Source: Coriobacteriales bacterium (GTDB lineage: Bacteria > Actinomycetota > Coriobacteriia > Coriobacteriales > UBA8131). From it: 5,259 bases of DNA. The translations under genes and the position numbers were made by a program. Below are positions 1 through 5,259 of the stretch, one piece after another. Each line of letters starts with the position of its first letter. The first letter of the stretch is position 1. The notes beneath the pieces were generated by a model. The model worked only from the letters and a program-made list of their open reading frames with translations, was not told the origin of the DNA and ran no database searches. The stretch lies in NCBI GenBank assembly GCA_031276475.1, contig JAISMZ010000110.1, positions 1-5,259 of the forward strand. The letters run 5' to 3'.

Positions 1-716
1 GCAACCGAGCTGGCATCATAACCGGGAAGAACCTCTATCAATACGGAGGAAATGCTTCCGCTCTCCTCTTCTTGCTGAGAAAGAAAGCTTGCCCCCACCG
101 CACGGCTGGCCGCAATGAACTGGTTCATTGTTTCTCTCGTCATAAAAATAGAAGCATCGAGCCCCGTCGCGGTTTTTTCGAGCTGCGCGGCCACGGGGTA
201 ATGGTCGTTAAACAACTTAACCGTATTATCAGGAAGCAGACTAATATCACTGCCGGCGATCAAATCGCCGTCCTGAATATCGCTTCCATATGCCTGGGCG
301 ATCCACGGCTGTATCACAAAATCTGTTTTGGGGTCAAAAGCGACCAACTGGATCAGCGAAGAGCAGCAGGCCTCCGAAAGGGACGTTAGGAAAAACTGCG
401 TCGTTATCTGCGAGACACCTTCAATCTGGCCGACTTCCCGAGCAATCTTCTGGTCAAAATAAAAATACTGCGGCTCGCCTTTTATCAAAATATTCTCAGC
501 ACCAGATTCATAGCCCTCGGGTACGACCATGATATCGGCTCCAAGCCTGCTTTTCATGCTGCTCAGTCCGTTTTCGAGACTGGAGCTGAGAATTGAGCCG
601 CCAAACAGGATAAAAGCCAATAGTGCCACGATGCTGATCAGGCAGGCCGCGCGAAACGGCCTGCGCGTCAGGTTTTGTATCGACACTATAAAAACGGACA
701 GGGGCTTTGTTTTCAT
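1..716 (-). CDS. MacB/FtsX-like ABC transporter permease, N-terminal part (cut by window edge)
   Basis: This is an open frame of 238 codons with no stop, running off the left edge. It starts at an ATG (714-716) that overlaps the TGA of the preceding gene (ATGA), with an AAGGAG ribosome binding site 11 bases upstream. The layout is that of MacB/FtsX-type permeases: a short basic N-terminus (residues 1-22, ending LTRRPFR), one hydrophobic segment at about 24-42, then a large extracytoplasmic domain opening with the typical LGADIMVVPEG segment (58-68). Residues 111-120 contain an adjacent cysteine pair (C117, C118), followed by FDPKTDF and a PW dipeptide. The C-terminal three membrane helices are missing beyond the edge. 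Such permeases work with a separate ATPase, expected further downstream. The cargo is unknown; export or metal handling is possible from the cysteine pair and the DUF4418-like partner. The family call is firm, the substrate is not. Confidence 0.9.
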   Translation of the reverse strand, partial: MKTKPLSVFIVSIQNLTRRPFRAACLISIVALLAFILFGGSILSSSLENGLSSMKSRLGADIMVVPEGYESGAENILIKGEPQYFYFDQKIAREVGQIEGVSQITTQFFLTSLSEACCSSLIQLVAFDPKTDFVIQPWIAQAYGSDIQDGDLIAGSDISLLPDNTVKLFNDHYPVAAQLEKTATGLDASIFMTRETMNQFIAASRAVGASFLSQQEEESGSISSVLIEVLPGYDASSV

Positions 717-1321
717 TCGCTTAGCGGCTCCTTGCTGTAAGACCTGAAGAGATAGATGGCATTCAGCGCGGCAACAGCAATCACAAAACTGCTCAGTATG
801 ACCAACGCCGGAAGCGTTCCGATGCGGCATTGCATGCTCGCGTGGTCGCAAACTCCGATCAGCAGCGTTGGCACGAGCAAAGCCAGTATGCCGTTTAGCG
901 CGGCCGCCAGGCTTAATCCAATTCTGAGCTGACGGGACTTAAAAACGATGAGCAGGGCGCCCAGGATTACGATCAACGCACCTATTCCCAGTTCAGCCCG
1001 TGCAGTCCAAAAGCACTTCATAACCGGCGCCGCGCTTTCTGTAGAGGAATCGCTGCCGCTTGCGCCCATCGCGGGCTTTTCGTCTGCGTGCGCACCGGCG
1101 TCCGTCGCAGGCTTTTCGTCTGCGTGCGCACCGCCCATAGCGGGCTTTTCGTCTGCGCTCATCGCAGACTGCGCGCCGCCCATCGCAGGCTGTTCATCTG
1201 CGCCCATTGGGGCTGAATGAGAGTCCCTTATCCCGCAAACAGGAAAGATCGTAATCGGTCCCAATGCGATTAACGCACCCAAAAGGACAAGGACAATGCC
1301 ACTGGCCAATCTGTTTTTCAT
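713..1321 (-). CDS. DUF4418-like four-helix membrane protein with Met/His-containing repeat loop
   Basis: This 202-residue membrane protein has four predicted hydrophobic helices (about 7-28, 107-127, 133-156, 169-191). The MKNR start and the KSRQLR loop suggest both termini face the cytoplasm. Cysteines C29, C103, C158 and C165 would then all lie on the outer face, as disulfides or metal ligands. The fingerprint (FPVC after helix 1, MKCFWTARAELGIG, LIGVC then MQCR) is what I recall of DUF4418, a family of unknown function; the assignment is from memory. Between helices 1 and 2 is a low-complexity insert (about 35-92) made of ADEKPAMGGAH-like units. The start follows a consensus promoter, but the ribosome binding site is poor. 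Its TGA overlaps the permease ATG, so the two are translationally coupled and probably form one complex or pathway. Function is not known. Confidence 0.82.
   Translation of the reverse strand: MKNRLASGIVLVLLGALIALGPITIFPVCGIRDSHSAPMGADEQPAMGGAQSAMSADEKPAMGGAHADEKPATDAGAHADEKPAMGASGSDSSTESAAPVMKCFWTARAELGIGALIVILGALLIVFKSRQLRIGLSLAAALNGILALLVPTLLIGVCDHASMQCRIGTLPALVILSSFVIAVAALNAIYLFRSYSKEPLSE
728..733 (-). promoter_or_regulatory. Ribosome binding site of the ABC permease
   Basis: AAGGAG on the minus strand lies 11 bases before the permease ATG and inside the last codons of the DUF4418-like gene. It supports the chosen permease start and reinitiation at the ATGA overlap. Confidence 0.7.
1055..1201 (-). 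repeat. In-frame tandem repeat encoding ADEKPAMGGAH-like units
   Basis: Four degenerate units sit head to tail inside the DUF4418-like gene (residues 41-89): ADEQPAMGGAQSAMS, ADEKPAMGGAH, ADEKPATDAGAH and ADEKPAMGASG. Unit lengths are 33 to 45 bases, all multiples of three, so the frame is kept. Each unit supplies acidic residues plus Met and in two cases His, and the loop is predicted to be extracytoplasmic. Near-identical DNA units suggest recent expansion by slippage or recombination; copy number may vary between strains. Confidence 0.85.
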
Positions 1322-1338
1322 AGCTGCACACCACGTTT

Positions 1339-1382
1339 CCGATAAGCGATAGTAATTATACTTAACTTATAAGTCTTATCGG
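1339..1382 (-). promoter_or_regulatory. Palindrome-rich operator/leader region with ACTTATAAGT and CCGATAAG/CTTATCGG arms
   Basis: This lies between the -10 box and the start codon. The 8-base arms CCGATAAG (1339-1346) and CTTATCGG (1375-1382) are perfect inverted repeats 28 bases apart. Between them is the perfect 10-base palindrome ACTTATAAGT (1365-1374). The repeated ATAAG half-sites around the expected transcription start suggest a repressor operator. Alternatively, the outer arms may form a stem in the leader RNA. A CTTATAAG copy also lies at the oxidoreductase promoter. The binding protein is unknown. Confidence 0.5.
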
Positions 1383-1386
1383 TAAC

Positions 1387-1415
1387 ATTATAGTGCCTTA
1401 GTACCCTCCTGTCAA
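1387..1415 (-). promoter_or_regulatory. Consensus sigma70-type promoter of the DUF4418-like/permease operon
   Basis: The minus strand has TTGACA (1410-1415), a 17-base spacer and TATAAT (1387-1392), matching the vegetative consensus in all twelve positions. Transcription would begin near 1380, giving a leader of about 60 bases to the ATG at 1321. A promoter this strong with a weak ribosome binding site implies repression or leader control. Confidence 0.85.
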
Positions 1416-1506
1416 CCACCCTTTTGCACGGAGCCCGGCGGCGTAATTTTGCGACGTTGCTGCTCAGACGGCGGCAGAAATGGGGACACGGGGCGAAGGA
1501 CATCAT
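1416..1506. other. Gene-free stretch upstream of the operon promoter
   Basis: This is part of the 410-base gap (1322-1731) between the oxidoreductase and the DUF4418-like gene. I see no credible gene. The short frames crossing it on both strands encode Arg/Pro/Cys-rich sequence with no recognisable fold or ribosome binding site. The only structured item is an isolated ATGGGGACAC word (1480-1489), which resembles the arms of the neighbouring palindromic element and may be a decayed copy. Confidence 0.6.
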
Positions 1507-1640
1507 GGGGGGCATAATGGGGACGGTTCTTGGACATAATGGGGATGGCTCTTTTGCGTCTGGGCACAACAGAATCGACTCTTTGGAGTCCTCGCGAGAC
1601 GCAAAAGAGCCGTCTCCATTATGTCTCCATTATGCCCCCT
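1507..1640. repeat. REP-like imperfect inverted repeat (BIME/REPIN-like palindromic element)
   Basis: The inner arms 1547-1561 and 1597-1611 are a perfect 15-base inverted repeat (GGCTCTTTTGCGTCT and its complement). Pairing continues outward through 1533-1546 with 1612-1625 and, in an alternative register, 1507-1524 with 1623-1640. Most mismatches are G opposite T, so the plus strand folds better than the minus. The left arm holds two copies of CATAATGGGGAYGGYTCTT (1513-1531, 1535-1553; 17 of 19 identical). The right arm holds TCTCCATTATG twice in tandem (1613-1634). A further ATGGGGACAC lies at 1480-1489. The loop contains a small hairpin, GACTC/GAGTC (1577-1590). ATGGGGACGGTTCTT-like words recur, as I recall, in extragenic palindromes linked to REP-associated tyrosine transposases. 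No transposase is in the window. Confidence 0.65.
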
Positions 1641-1687
1641 GCGCGAAGCTCAGCGGCGTGATTCTGCTCTCTCTGCGCGTGGCTGTT

Positions 1688-1726
1688 CGCCGTCGGGCAG
1701 CCCTGCCTACGGGCTGCCCGACGGCG
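1688..1726 (-). terminator. Strong GC-rich hairpin after the oxidoreductase stop codon, likely terminator
   Basis: A perfect 16-base stem (1688-1703 with 1711-1726) closes a 7-base loop and begins five bases after the TAG at 1732-1734. Its place directly behind the only gene running into it suggests transcript termination or 3'-end protection. Neither strand shows a T-run after the stem, so it is not a classical intrinsic terminator and may need Rho or act as an RNA-stabilising stem. Confidence 0.6.
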
Positions 1727-1731
1727 CCTCC

Positions 1732-4665
1732 CTAGGCCCTGGTAATCTGACAGAGTCCTTCCTTATACGCCGGAAAACCACTGATCGGATCAAAGACGCG
1801 CGCGATCAGCTCGTTCACATCTGCCTGCGGCCAGCCGTGGTGCATGTCCATCATGCCCGGGAACAACGTATTGGTGATGACCAGCTTGGCTACGATGCCC
1901 TCCTTGTTGGTGGGCGAGGTGATGCGCACCAGGTCGCCATCCTCAAGACCGCGCGCCTCGGCGTCGGCGCGACCGAGATTAACAGTTGGTTCAGGCATGT
2001 AACGCACCAACCAGGGCAGAGTGCGATCCAGCGAATGGCAGAAATAGGGCACGCGGGAACCGCTGTTCAGAATAAGCGGGTATTCCTCGGCAAGCTCCGG
2101 CGTGGATAAGGGACTCTCGTAGGGTTCGCGGTACAGAGGCAGTGGCTCAAAGCCCCGCTCGCGCAGATACTCCGAGGTAAACTCAACCTTACCGCTGGGG
2201 GTAGAAAAGCCCGGCTGCCCATCCTTGCGCAGCAGGCCGGTCTCCCACTTGCGATACTTGACGCCTTTTTTAAGCGGAATGGCAATGCCGTCGGGCGAGG
2301 CTTCGCGCAGGGCCTCCAGCGTTGGTTGCTTCGGGCCGCCGGCGGTGCGCAATACCTCGCGGATCATGTTCTCCTCGGCATCTTCTCCACCGCCCCAAAA
2401 AAGCTCTCCCAGGCCCAGTGCGGTGCCGATGTCGGCGCAGATACGATAGTCGCTGCGAGCCTCTCCCTGCGGCTCGACCACGGCCTCGCGCAAAAAGATT
2501 CGCCTGCCTACCACTGCCAGTGGAGCACCGCGCTCCAAAGGCATCGCTGCCGGCAACAGCATGTCCACAAAATCGTGCGTCGCGGGACGGATGCGGAAAT
2601 CCGCAGCCACCACAAATTCCATCTCCTTAAACGCCTGCTGATACTCGTGGGTCTGTGGCCACATCATGGTGTTAACGCCGAGCAGTACCGCCGCCCTGAG
2701 TTCGCCGGAGCGCACGTACTCGGGCAGATAGTTGATCTGAAAACAGCCGTCGCGGTCGGCATCGGCCCAAACCGGAAAATGCTGGCGGTCGATGCGTAAG
2801 CTGTCGAGCGAGGGCAGCAGCTCGTGGACGCGCGCAAACGGGAATGACCCGCCCCACATATCTATCTCCAAGGGCTCGTTAACAATCAGATGCCCACCCT
2901 CTACGTCAAGGCTGCCGGTTAGCGGTACCAGCAAAAACATCGCACGAAAATTATCCGTACCATTAAAGTGGTGCGGGAAGGTGGAAGACGATTTAATGGT
3001 GATTGGCGCGCCATTCTCCACCAGTATGTCGGCGGCCTGCTGAAGCTTCTCCTCCGGCACGCCGGTAATCTGCGCGGTGGTCTTGATGTCGTAGCGCGCA
3101 GCCAGCTCGCGGTACTGCTCAAAGCCGTGTGTCCACTGCTCAACGAACTGCTTGTCGTAGGCATCCCGCGAGATCAGCTGATCGGCCAGGAACAAGGCGA
3201 TGGCTCCGTCGGTGCCGGGTCGCAGCTGAAGATGGACGTCGGCAAAGTTCTCGGTTGTGGAGGTAACACGCGGGTCTACCACGATGTACTTGATATCCGA
3301 GTACTCGCGGGTCTTTTTCAGCCGGTCATAGGAGAAGGCGGCAGCCGTGCCGGGATTGTGCGCCCAAAAGATTGCCACCTTGGTGTCGTTGATATCGGGC
3401 GGCGGCCCGGGAACCAGCGAGGTGATGGCGCGGGTCTCCGTACCTAAAACCAGACGCACGGCCAGCTCGGCCGCATTAAAGCAGGTTGAGCTTTCGGTTG
3501 CAAAGTGCGGCGAGCCAAAGCTGTAGGACAGGCGCTGCAGGGCGCTTTTTGGCTCCTTAACGTCGCCGGTCATGAACAGCACCTTCTCGGGACCGTAGCG
3601 CTGCTTAACGTCATTGACGCGCTCGGCAATCTCGGCTAGAGCCTCGTCCCAACTGATTTTTTGCCACTGCCCACGCTGACCTTTGGGATTGGTCCGGCGC
3701 AGGGGATACAGCAGGCGGTCGGGGGCGTAAAGATCCTGCGTGGCGGCATTACCAAGGGCACAGGGCAGCTCGTTGCCATACTTCTCCCGTCGCTCGAGGC
3801 GCAATACCTTGCCATCCTTAACCACGGCCTTAACGCCGCATTTGGGCATATGGTTGCACTGCGAGCAATAGGAATAGCGGTATTCGCCGCCGATGTTGGG
3901 CTCGCTGTCGTCGTTTTCGCGGATGAAATCGCGGGCCGCCAGCAGGCCGTCGGTAAGCTCGCGGTAGCCCTCGTCGCCGGGATAGTGGCGCTTGCCCACG
4001 GCGTCGTTAAAGGTGGTCGGCCTGAGAGCGCCGCTTTGGGGGTCATATCCCGGGGGCAAAACGTCTGGCTGCATCCCTTCGGGCAAAACATAGTAGAGGG
4101 AGGTGCCGGAGATATGGAGGGCACCGTAGAGCCTGATGTAGTAGTTGATCTCGCTTTCGGGGTCGTCCAGGTCGCCGAAGATCCGACACTGCCCGGGACA
4201 CATCGCTGTGCAAGCCGGCTCCAGGCCAAGCGCCAGGCGATCCTGACAAAGCGTACACTTCTCGGCCTTGCCCACGCGCTGCGCGGCGGCCGCCTCGGCG
4301 GGAATGGGATGACCGGGAAAGGCCGGTTCGGTGTTGGGAGAAGTCATAAAGCGCTGCCCGTAGGGGCAGGCCCTGACGCAGTCGCCGCAGCCTACGCATT
4401 TCTCGGGATAGGTCAGCACCGGCCCCTCGGGGGCTTTGTAGGTGGCGCCGTGGGTGCAACTGGTAAGACAGGGGGGATTCTCGCAATGATTGCACATTGT
4501 GGAGACATACCGGCGATGCGCATTTGGATACTCACCCCACTCCACAAAGCGACCTTGGTTGTAGTCCACCTCAGGCGCCGTGCCAAAATACTGCTTGCAG
4601 GCGATAACGCAGGAATAACATCCCGTGCAACGTTCCAGATCGATAACCATGCCAAACCGTGTCAT
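1732..4665 (-). CDS. Fused DmsB-like ferredoxin / molybdopterin oxidoreductase (DMSO reductase superfamily)
   Basis: This 977-residue chain joins two proteins that are normally separate. Residues 1-200 are a DmsB/PhsB-type ferredoxin with 16 cysteines for four [4Fe-4S] clusters: C13/16/19/23, C58/61/66/70, C90/93/96/100 and C137/140/152/156. After a linker comes a DmsA/PsrA-like catalytic module. It has a further [4Fe-4S] motif (C267, C270, C276, C302), a VKDGKVLRLE strand, a candidate Mo-ligand cysteine C395 (SSTCFNAAE, 128 residues after C267, the usual distance), a cofactor-binding core, and a C-terminal molydopterin dinucleotide-binding domain (about 862-977; NSGSR, DAEARGLEDGDLV, HHGW). 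There is no Tat signal or membrane helix, so it should be cytoplasmic and soluble. The start has AGGGAGAG seven bases upstream and its own promoter. No anchor or maturation chaperone is adjacent. A two-electron redox or hydratase-type reaction is expected; the substrate cannot be read from sequence. Confidence 0.96.
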   Translation of the reverse strand: MTRFGMVIDLERCTGCYSCVIACKQYFGTAPEVDYNQGRFVEWGEYPNAHRRYVSTMCNHCENPPCLTSCTHGATYKAPEGPVLTYPEKCVGCGDCVRACPYGQRFMTSPNTEPAFPGHPIPAEAAAAQRVGKAEKCTLCQDRLALGLEPACTAMCPGQCRIFGDLDDPESEINYYIRLYGALHISGTSLYYVLPEGMQPDVLPPGYDPQSGALRPTTFNDAVGKRHYPGDEGYRELTDGLLAARDFIRENDDSEPNIGGEYRYSYCSQCNHMPKCGVKAVVKDGKVLRLERREKYGNELPCALGNAATQDLYAPDRLLYPLRRTNPKGQRGQWQKISWDEALAEIAERVNDVKQRYGPEKVLFMTGDVKEPKSALQRLSYSFGSPHFATESSTCFNAAELAVRLVLGTETRAITSLVPGPPPDINDTKVAIFWAHNPGTAAAFSYDRLKKTREYSDIKYIVVDPRVTSTTENFADVHLQLRPGTDGAIALFLADQLISRDAYDKQFVEQWTHGFEQYRELAARYDIKTTAQITGVPEEKLQQAADILVENGAPITIKSSSTFPHHFNGTDNFRAMFLLVPLTGSLDVEGGHLIVNEPLEIDMWGGSFPFARVHELLPSLDSLRIDRQHFPVWADADRDGCFQINYLPEYVRSGELRAAVLLGVNTMMWPQTHEYQQAFKEMEFVVAADFRIRPATHDFVDMLLPAAMPLERGAPLAVVGRRIFLREAVVEPQGEARSDYRICADIGTALGLGELFWGGGEDAEENMIREVLRTAGGPKQPTLEALREASPDGIAIPLKKGVKYRKWETGLLRKDGQPGFSTPSGKVEFTSEYLRERGFEPLPLYREPYESPLSTPELAEEYPLILNSGSRVPYFCHSLDRTLPWLVRYMPEPTVNLGRADAEARGLEDGDLVRITSPTNKEGIVAKLVITNTLFPGMMDMHHGWPQADVNELIARVFDPISGFPAYKEGLCQITRA

Positions 4666-4672
4666 AAAACCA

Positions 4673-4680
4673 CTCTCCCT
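4673..4680 (-). promoter_or_regulatory. Ribosome binding site of the fused oxidoreductase
   Basis: AGGGAGAG on the minus strand ends seven bases before the ATG at 4663-4665. It fixes the start just ahead of the first cysteine cluster and excludes a longer N-terminus with a Tat signal. Confidence 0.8.
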
Positions 4681-4710
4681 ACCGTCTATTCTCCCTTAAA
4701 GCAATGCAAA

Positions 4711-4718
4711 CTTATAAG
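4711..4718 (-). promoter_or_regulatory. CTTATAAG palindrome at the expected transcription start, candidate operator
   Basis: This perfect 8-base palindrome lies one base downstream of the -10 box. The same word forms the core of ACTTATAAGT (1365-1374) downstream of the other promoter in the window. I found no other copy in the sequence. The location suits a repressor or a start-site regulator. Confidence 0.45.
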
Positions 4719-4719
4719 A

Positions 4720-4748
4720 ATTATAGGGTTAAAATGAGGGTCTGGCAA
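4720..4748 (-). promoter_or_regulatory. Sigma70-type promoter of the fused oxidoreductase
   Basis: TTGCCA (4743-4748, five of six consensus bases), a 17-base spacer and a perfect TATAAT (4720-4725) lie on the minus strand. Transcription would start near 4713, giving a leader of about 48 bases. It makes the oxidoreductase a separate unit from the lyase gene upstream. Confidence 0.75.
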
Positions 4749-4849
4749 TATTACCTGCTTGCTAATAATGATTGGGGCTGACCGTGGCGACTGACGGCGG
4801 TTATCGTGCCGCTTGCCGCAGGGAGGTACCCACTAATCCGGCGCCTTCC

Positions 4850-5259
4850 CTAAAAGAGCGCTTGCTCCAGGCGGCGCAAAGCCTCGACGAGAACCGTACG
4901 GGGGCTGGCGGCGTTCAGGCGCATGAAGCCGGAACCACCCCGGCCAAAATTCGGACCGGTACTCAGCCAGATGCCGGCCTCGTTGAGCATCCAACGGTCA
5001 AGTGCGGCATCGTCGTCAAGACCGCGGGCACGCATCAGGCCAGAACAGTCGAGCCAGCACAGATAGGTGCCCTCAGGTTGACGAAAGCCGATGACAGGAG
5101 TACCCGCGCGCCGGTTAATGCGCTCCATGCCGGCAGAGAGGGTGTTAAAATTGCCCTGGAGATATGCCAGCAGGGCATCCAGCCACGGCGCACCCTCCAG
5201 ATAAGCCTGTTTGCAGGCCAGCATCCCCATCAGGTTAGACTGAGAGAGGCCGGCACGGA
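4850..5259 (-). CDS. MalY/PatB-type PLP-dependent aminotransferase/C-S lyase, C-terminal part (cut by window edge)
   Basis: The last 135 codons of a fold-type I PLP enzyme enter from the right edge and end at TAG (4850-4852). The frame stays open to the edge (AGLSQSNL before the first internal Met), so the true start lies outside. The segment fits the small C-terminal domain of MalY/PatB cystathionine beta-lyases: a substrate-loop region (GFRQPEGTYLCWLD), the IWLSTGPNFG stretch, and GFMRLNAASPR, whose FMRLN arginine (codon 4919-4921) matches the carboxylate-binding arginine of this family. These cytoplasmic enzymes cleave cystathionine or cysteine-type substrates to a thiol or H2S, pyruvate and ammonia. 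The catalytic lysine lies in the missing part. A histidinol-phosphate or other class I/II aminotransferase is less likely. The oxidoreductase promoter follows the stop, so cotranscription is not required. Confidence 0.87.
   Translation of the reverse strand, partial: RAGLSQSNLMGMLACKQAYLEGAPWLDALLAYLQGNFNTLSAGMERINRRAGTPVIGFRQPEGTYLCWLDCSGLMRARGLDDDAALDRWMLNEAGIWLSTGPNFGRGGSGFMRLNAASPRTVLVEALRRLEQALF

Noticed and set aside
72..747. Three plus-strand short frames near the left edge
   Set aside because: All are shadows of the permease reading frame on the minus strand, which is open to the edge and matches a known fold.
1355..1360. Second TATAAT on the minus strand within the leader
   Set aside because: No acceptable -35 hexamer is found 16-18 bases upstream, so it is more likely AT-rich leader sequence than a second promoter.
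1318..1569. Minus-strand frame of 83 codons upstream of the DUF4418-like gene
   Set aside because: It would span the REP-like arm, the consensus promoter and the leader; its translation has no protein-like character.
1507..1640. CRISPR array or attachment site
   Set aside because: The repeats are inverted or directly abutting with no regular spacers, and there are no cas or integrase genes.
1424..1735. Plus-strand frame in the intergenic region
   Set aside because: It is read through the palindromic element and hairpin; the low-complexity translation and lack of a ribosome binding site argue against a gene.
1621..2109. Plus-strand frame of 162 codons crossing the oxidoreductase 3' end
   Set aside because: It runs through the terminator hairpin and antisense to the conserved dinucleotide-binding domain, with no recognisable protein features.
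3661..4737. Long plus-strand open frame of 358 codons opposite the oxidoreductase
   Set aside because: It lies antisense to the cysteine-rich N-terminal half of a clearly conserved enzyme, has no family features, and results from GC-biased codons of the opposite strand.
4780..4849. Possible terminator for the MalY/PatB-type gene
   Set aside because: Only four-base stems with no following T-run could be drawn; this is too weak to annotate.

Overview
The window carries four protein-coding genes, all on the minus strand. In transcription order (right to left) they are: the 3' end of a MalY/PatB-type PLP aminotransferase/C-S lyase (4850-5259, cut by the window edge); a 977-residue iron-sulfur/molybdopterin oxidoreductase (1732-4665); a small four-helix membrane protein resembling the DUF4418 family (713-1321); and the first 238 codons of a MacB/FtsX-like ABC transporter permease (1-716, cut by the window edge). 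The last two overlap by ATGA and form one operon.

The DNA is moderately GC-rich and the gene content is that of an anaerobe relying on Fe-S/molybdenum respiration. Molybdopterin oxidoreductases with DmsB-type ferredoxin modules and DUF4418 plus MacB-like permease pairs suggest an anaerobic Actinobacterium of the Coriobacteriia/Eggerthellaceae type, with anaerobic Firmicutes as the alternative. This is inference from gene content, not a database match.

Layout from the right: 4850-5259, lyase C-terminus. 4666-4849, intergenic with a sigma70-type promoter (TTGCCA-17 bp-TATAAT), a CTTATAAG palindrome at the expected start of transcription, and a good ribosome binding site. 1732-4665, the oxidoreductase, in which a four-cluster DmsB/PhsB-like electron-transfer module and a DmsA/PsrA-like catalytic module are fused into one chain with no Tat signal and no adjacent membrane anchor. 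1322-1731, a gene-free stretch holding a strong GC-rich hairpin just after the stop codon, a REP-like imperfect inverted repeat of about 135 bp, and a consensus promoter (TTGACA-17 bp-TATAAT) with a palindrome-rich leader. 713-1321 and 1-716, the DUF4418-like/permease operon.

The oxidoreductase looks like a soluble, self-contained cytoplasmic redox enzyme of unknown substrate, transcribed alone. The DUF4418-like protein and permease probably belong to an export or metal-handling ABC system whose ATPase would lie beyond the left edge. The same CTTATAAG palindrome sits just downstream of the -10 box in both promoters, so a common regulator for the two units is possible. The most notable features are the catalytic/electron-transfer fusion, the shared palindrome, the Met/His-containing repeat in the DUF4418-like protein, and the REP-like element.
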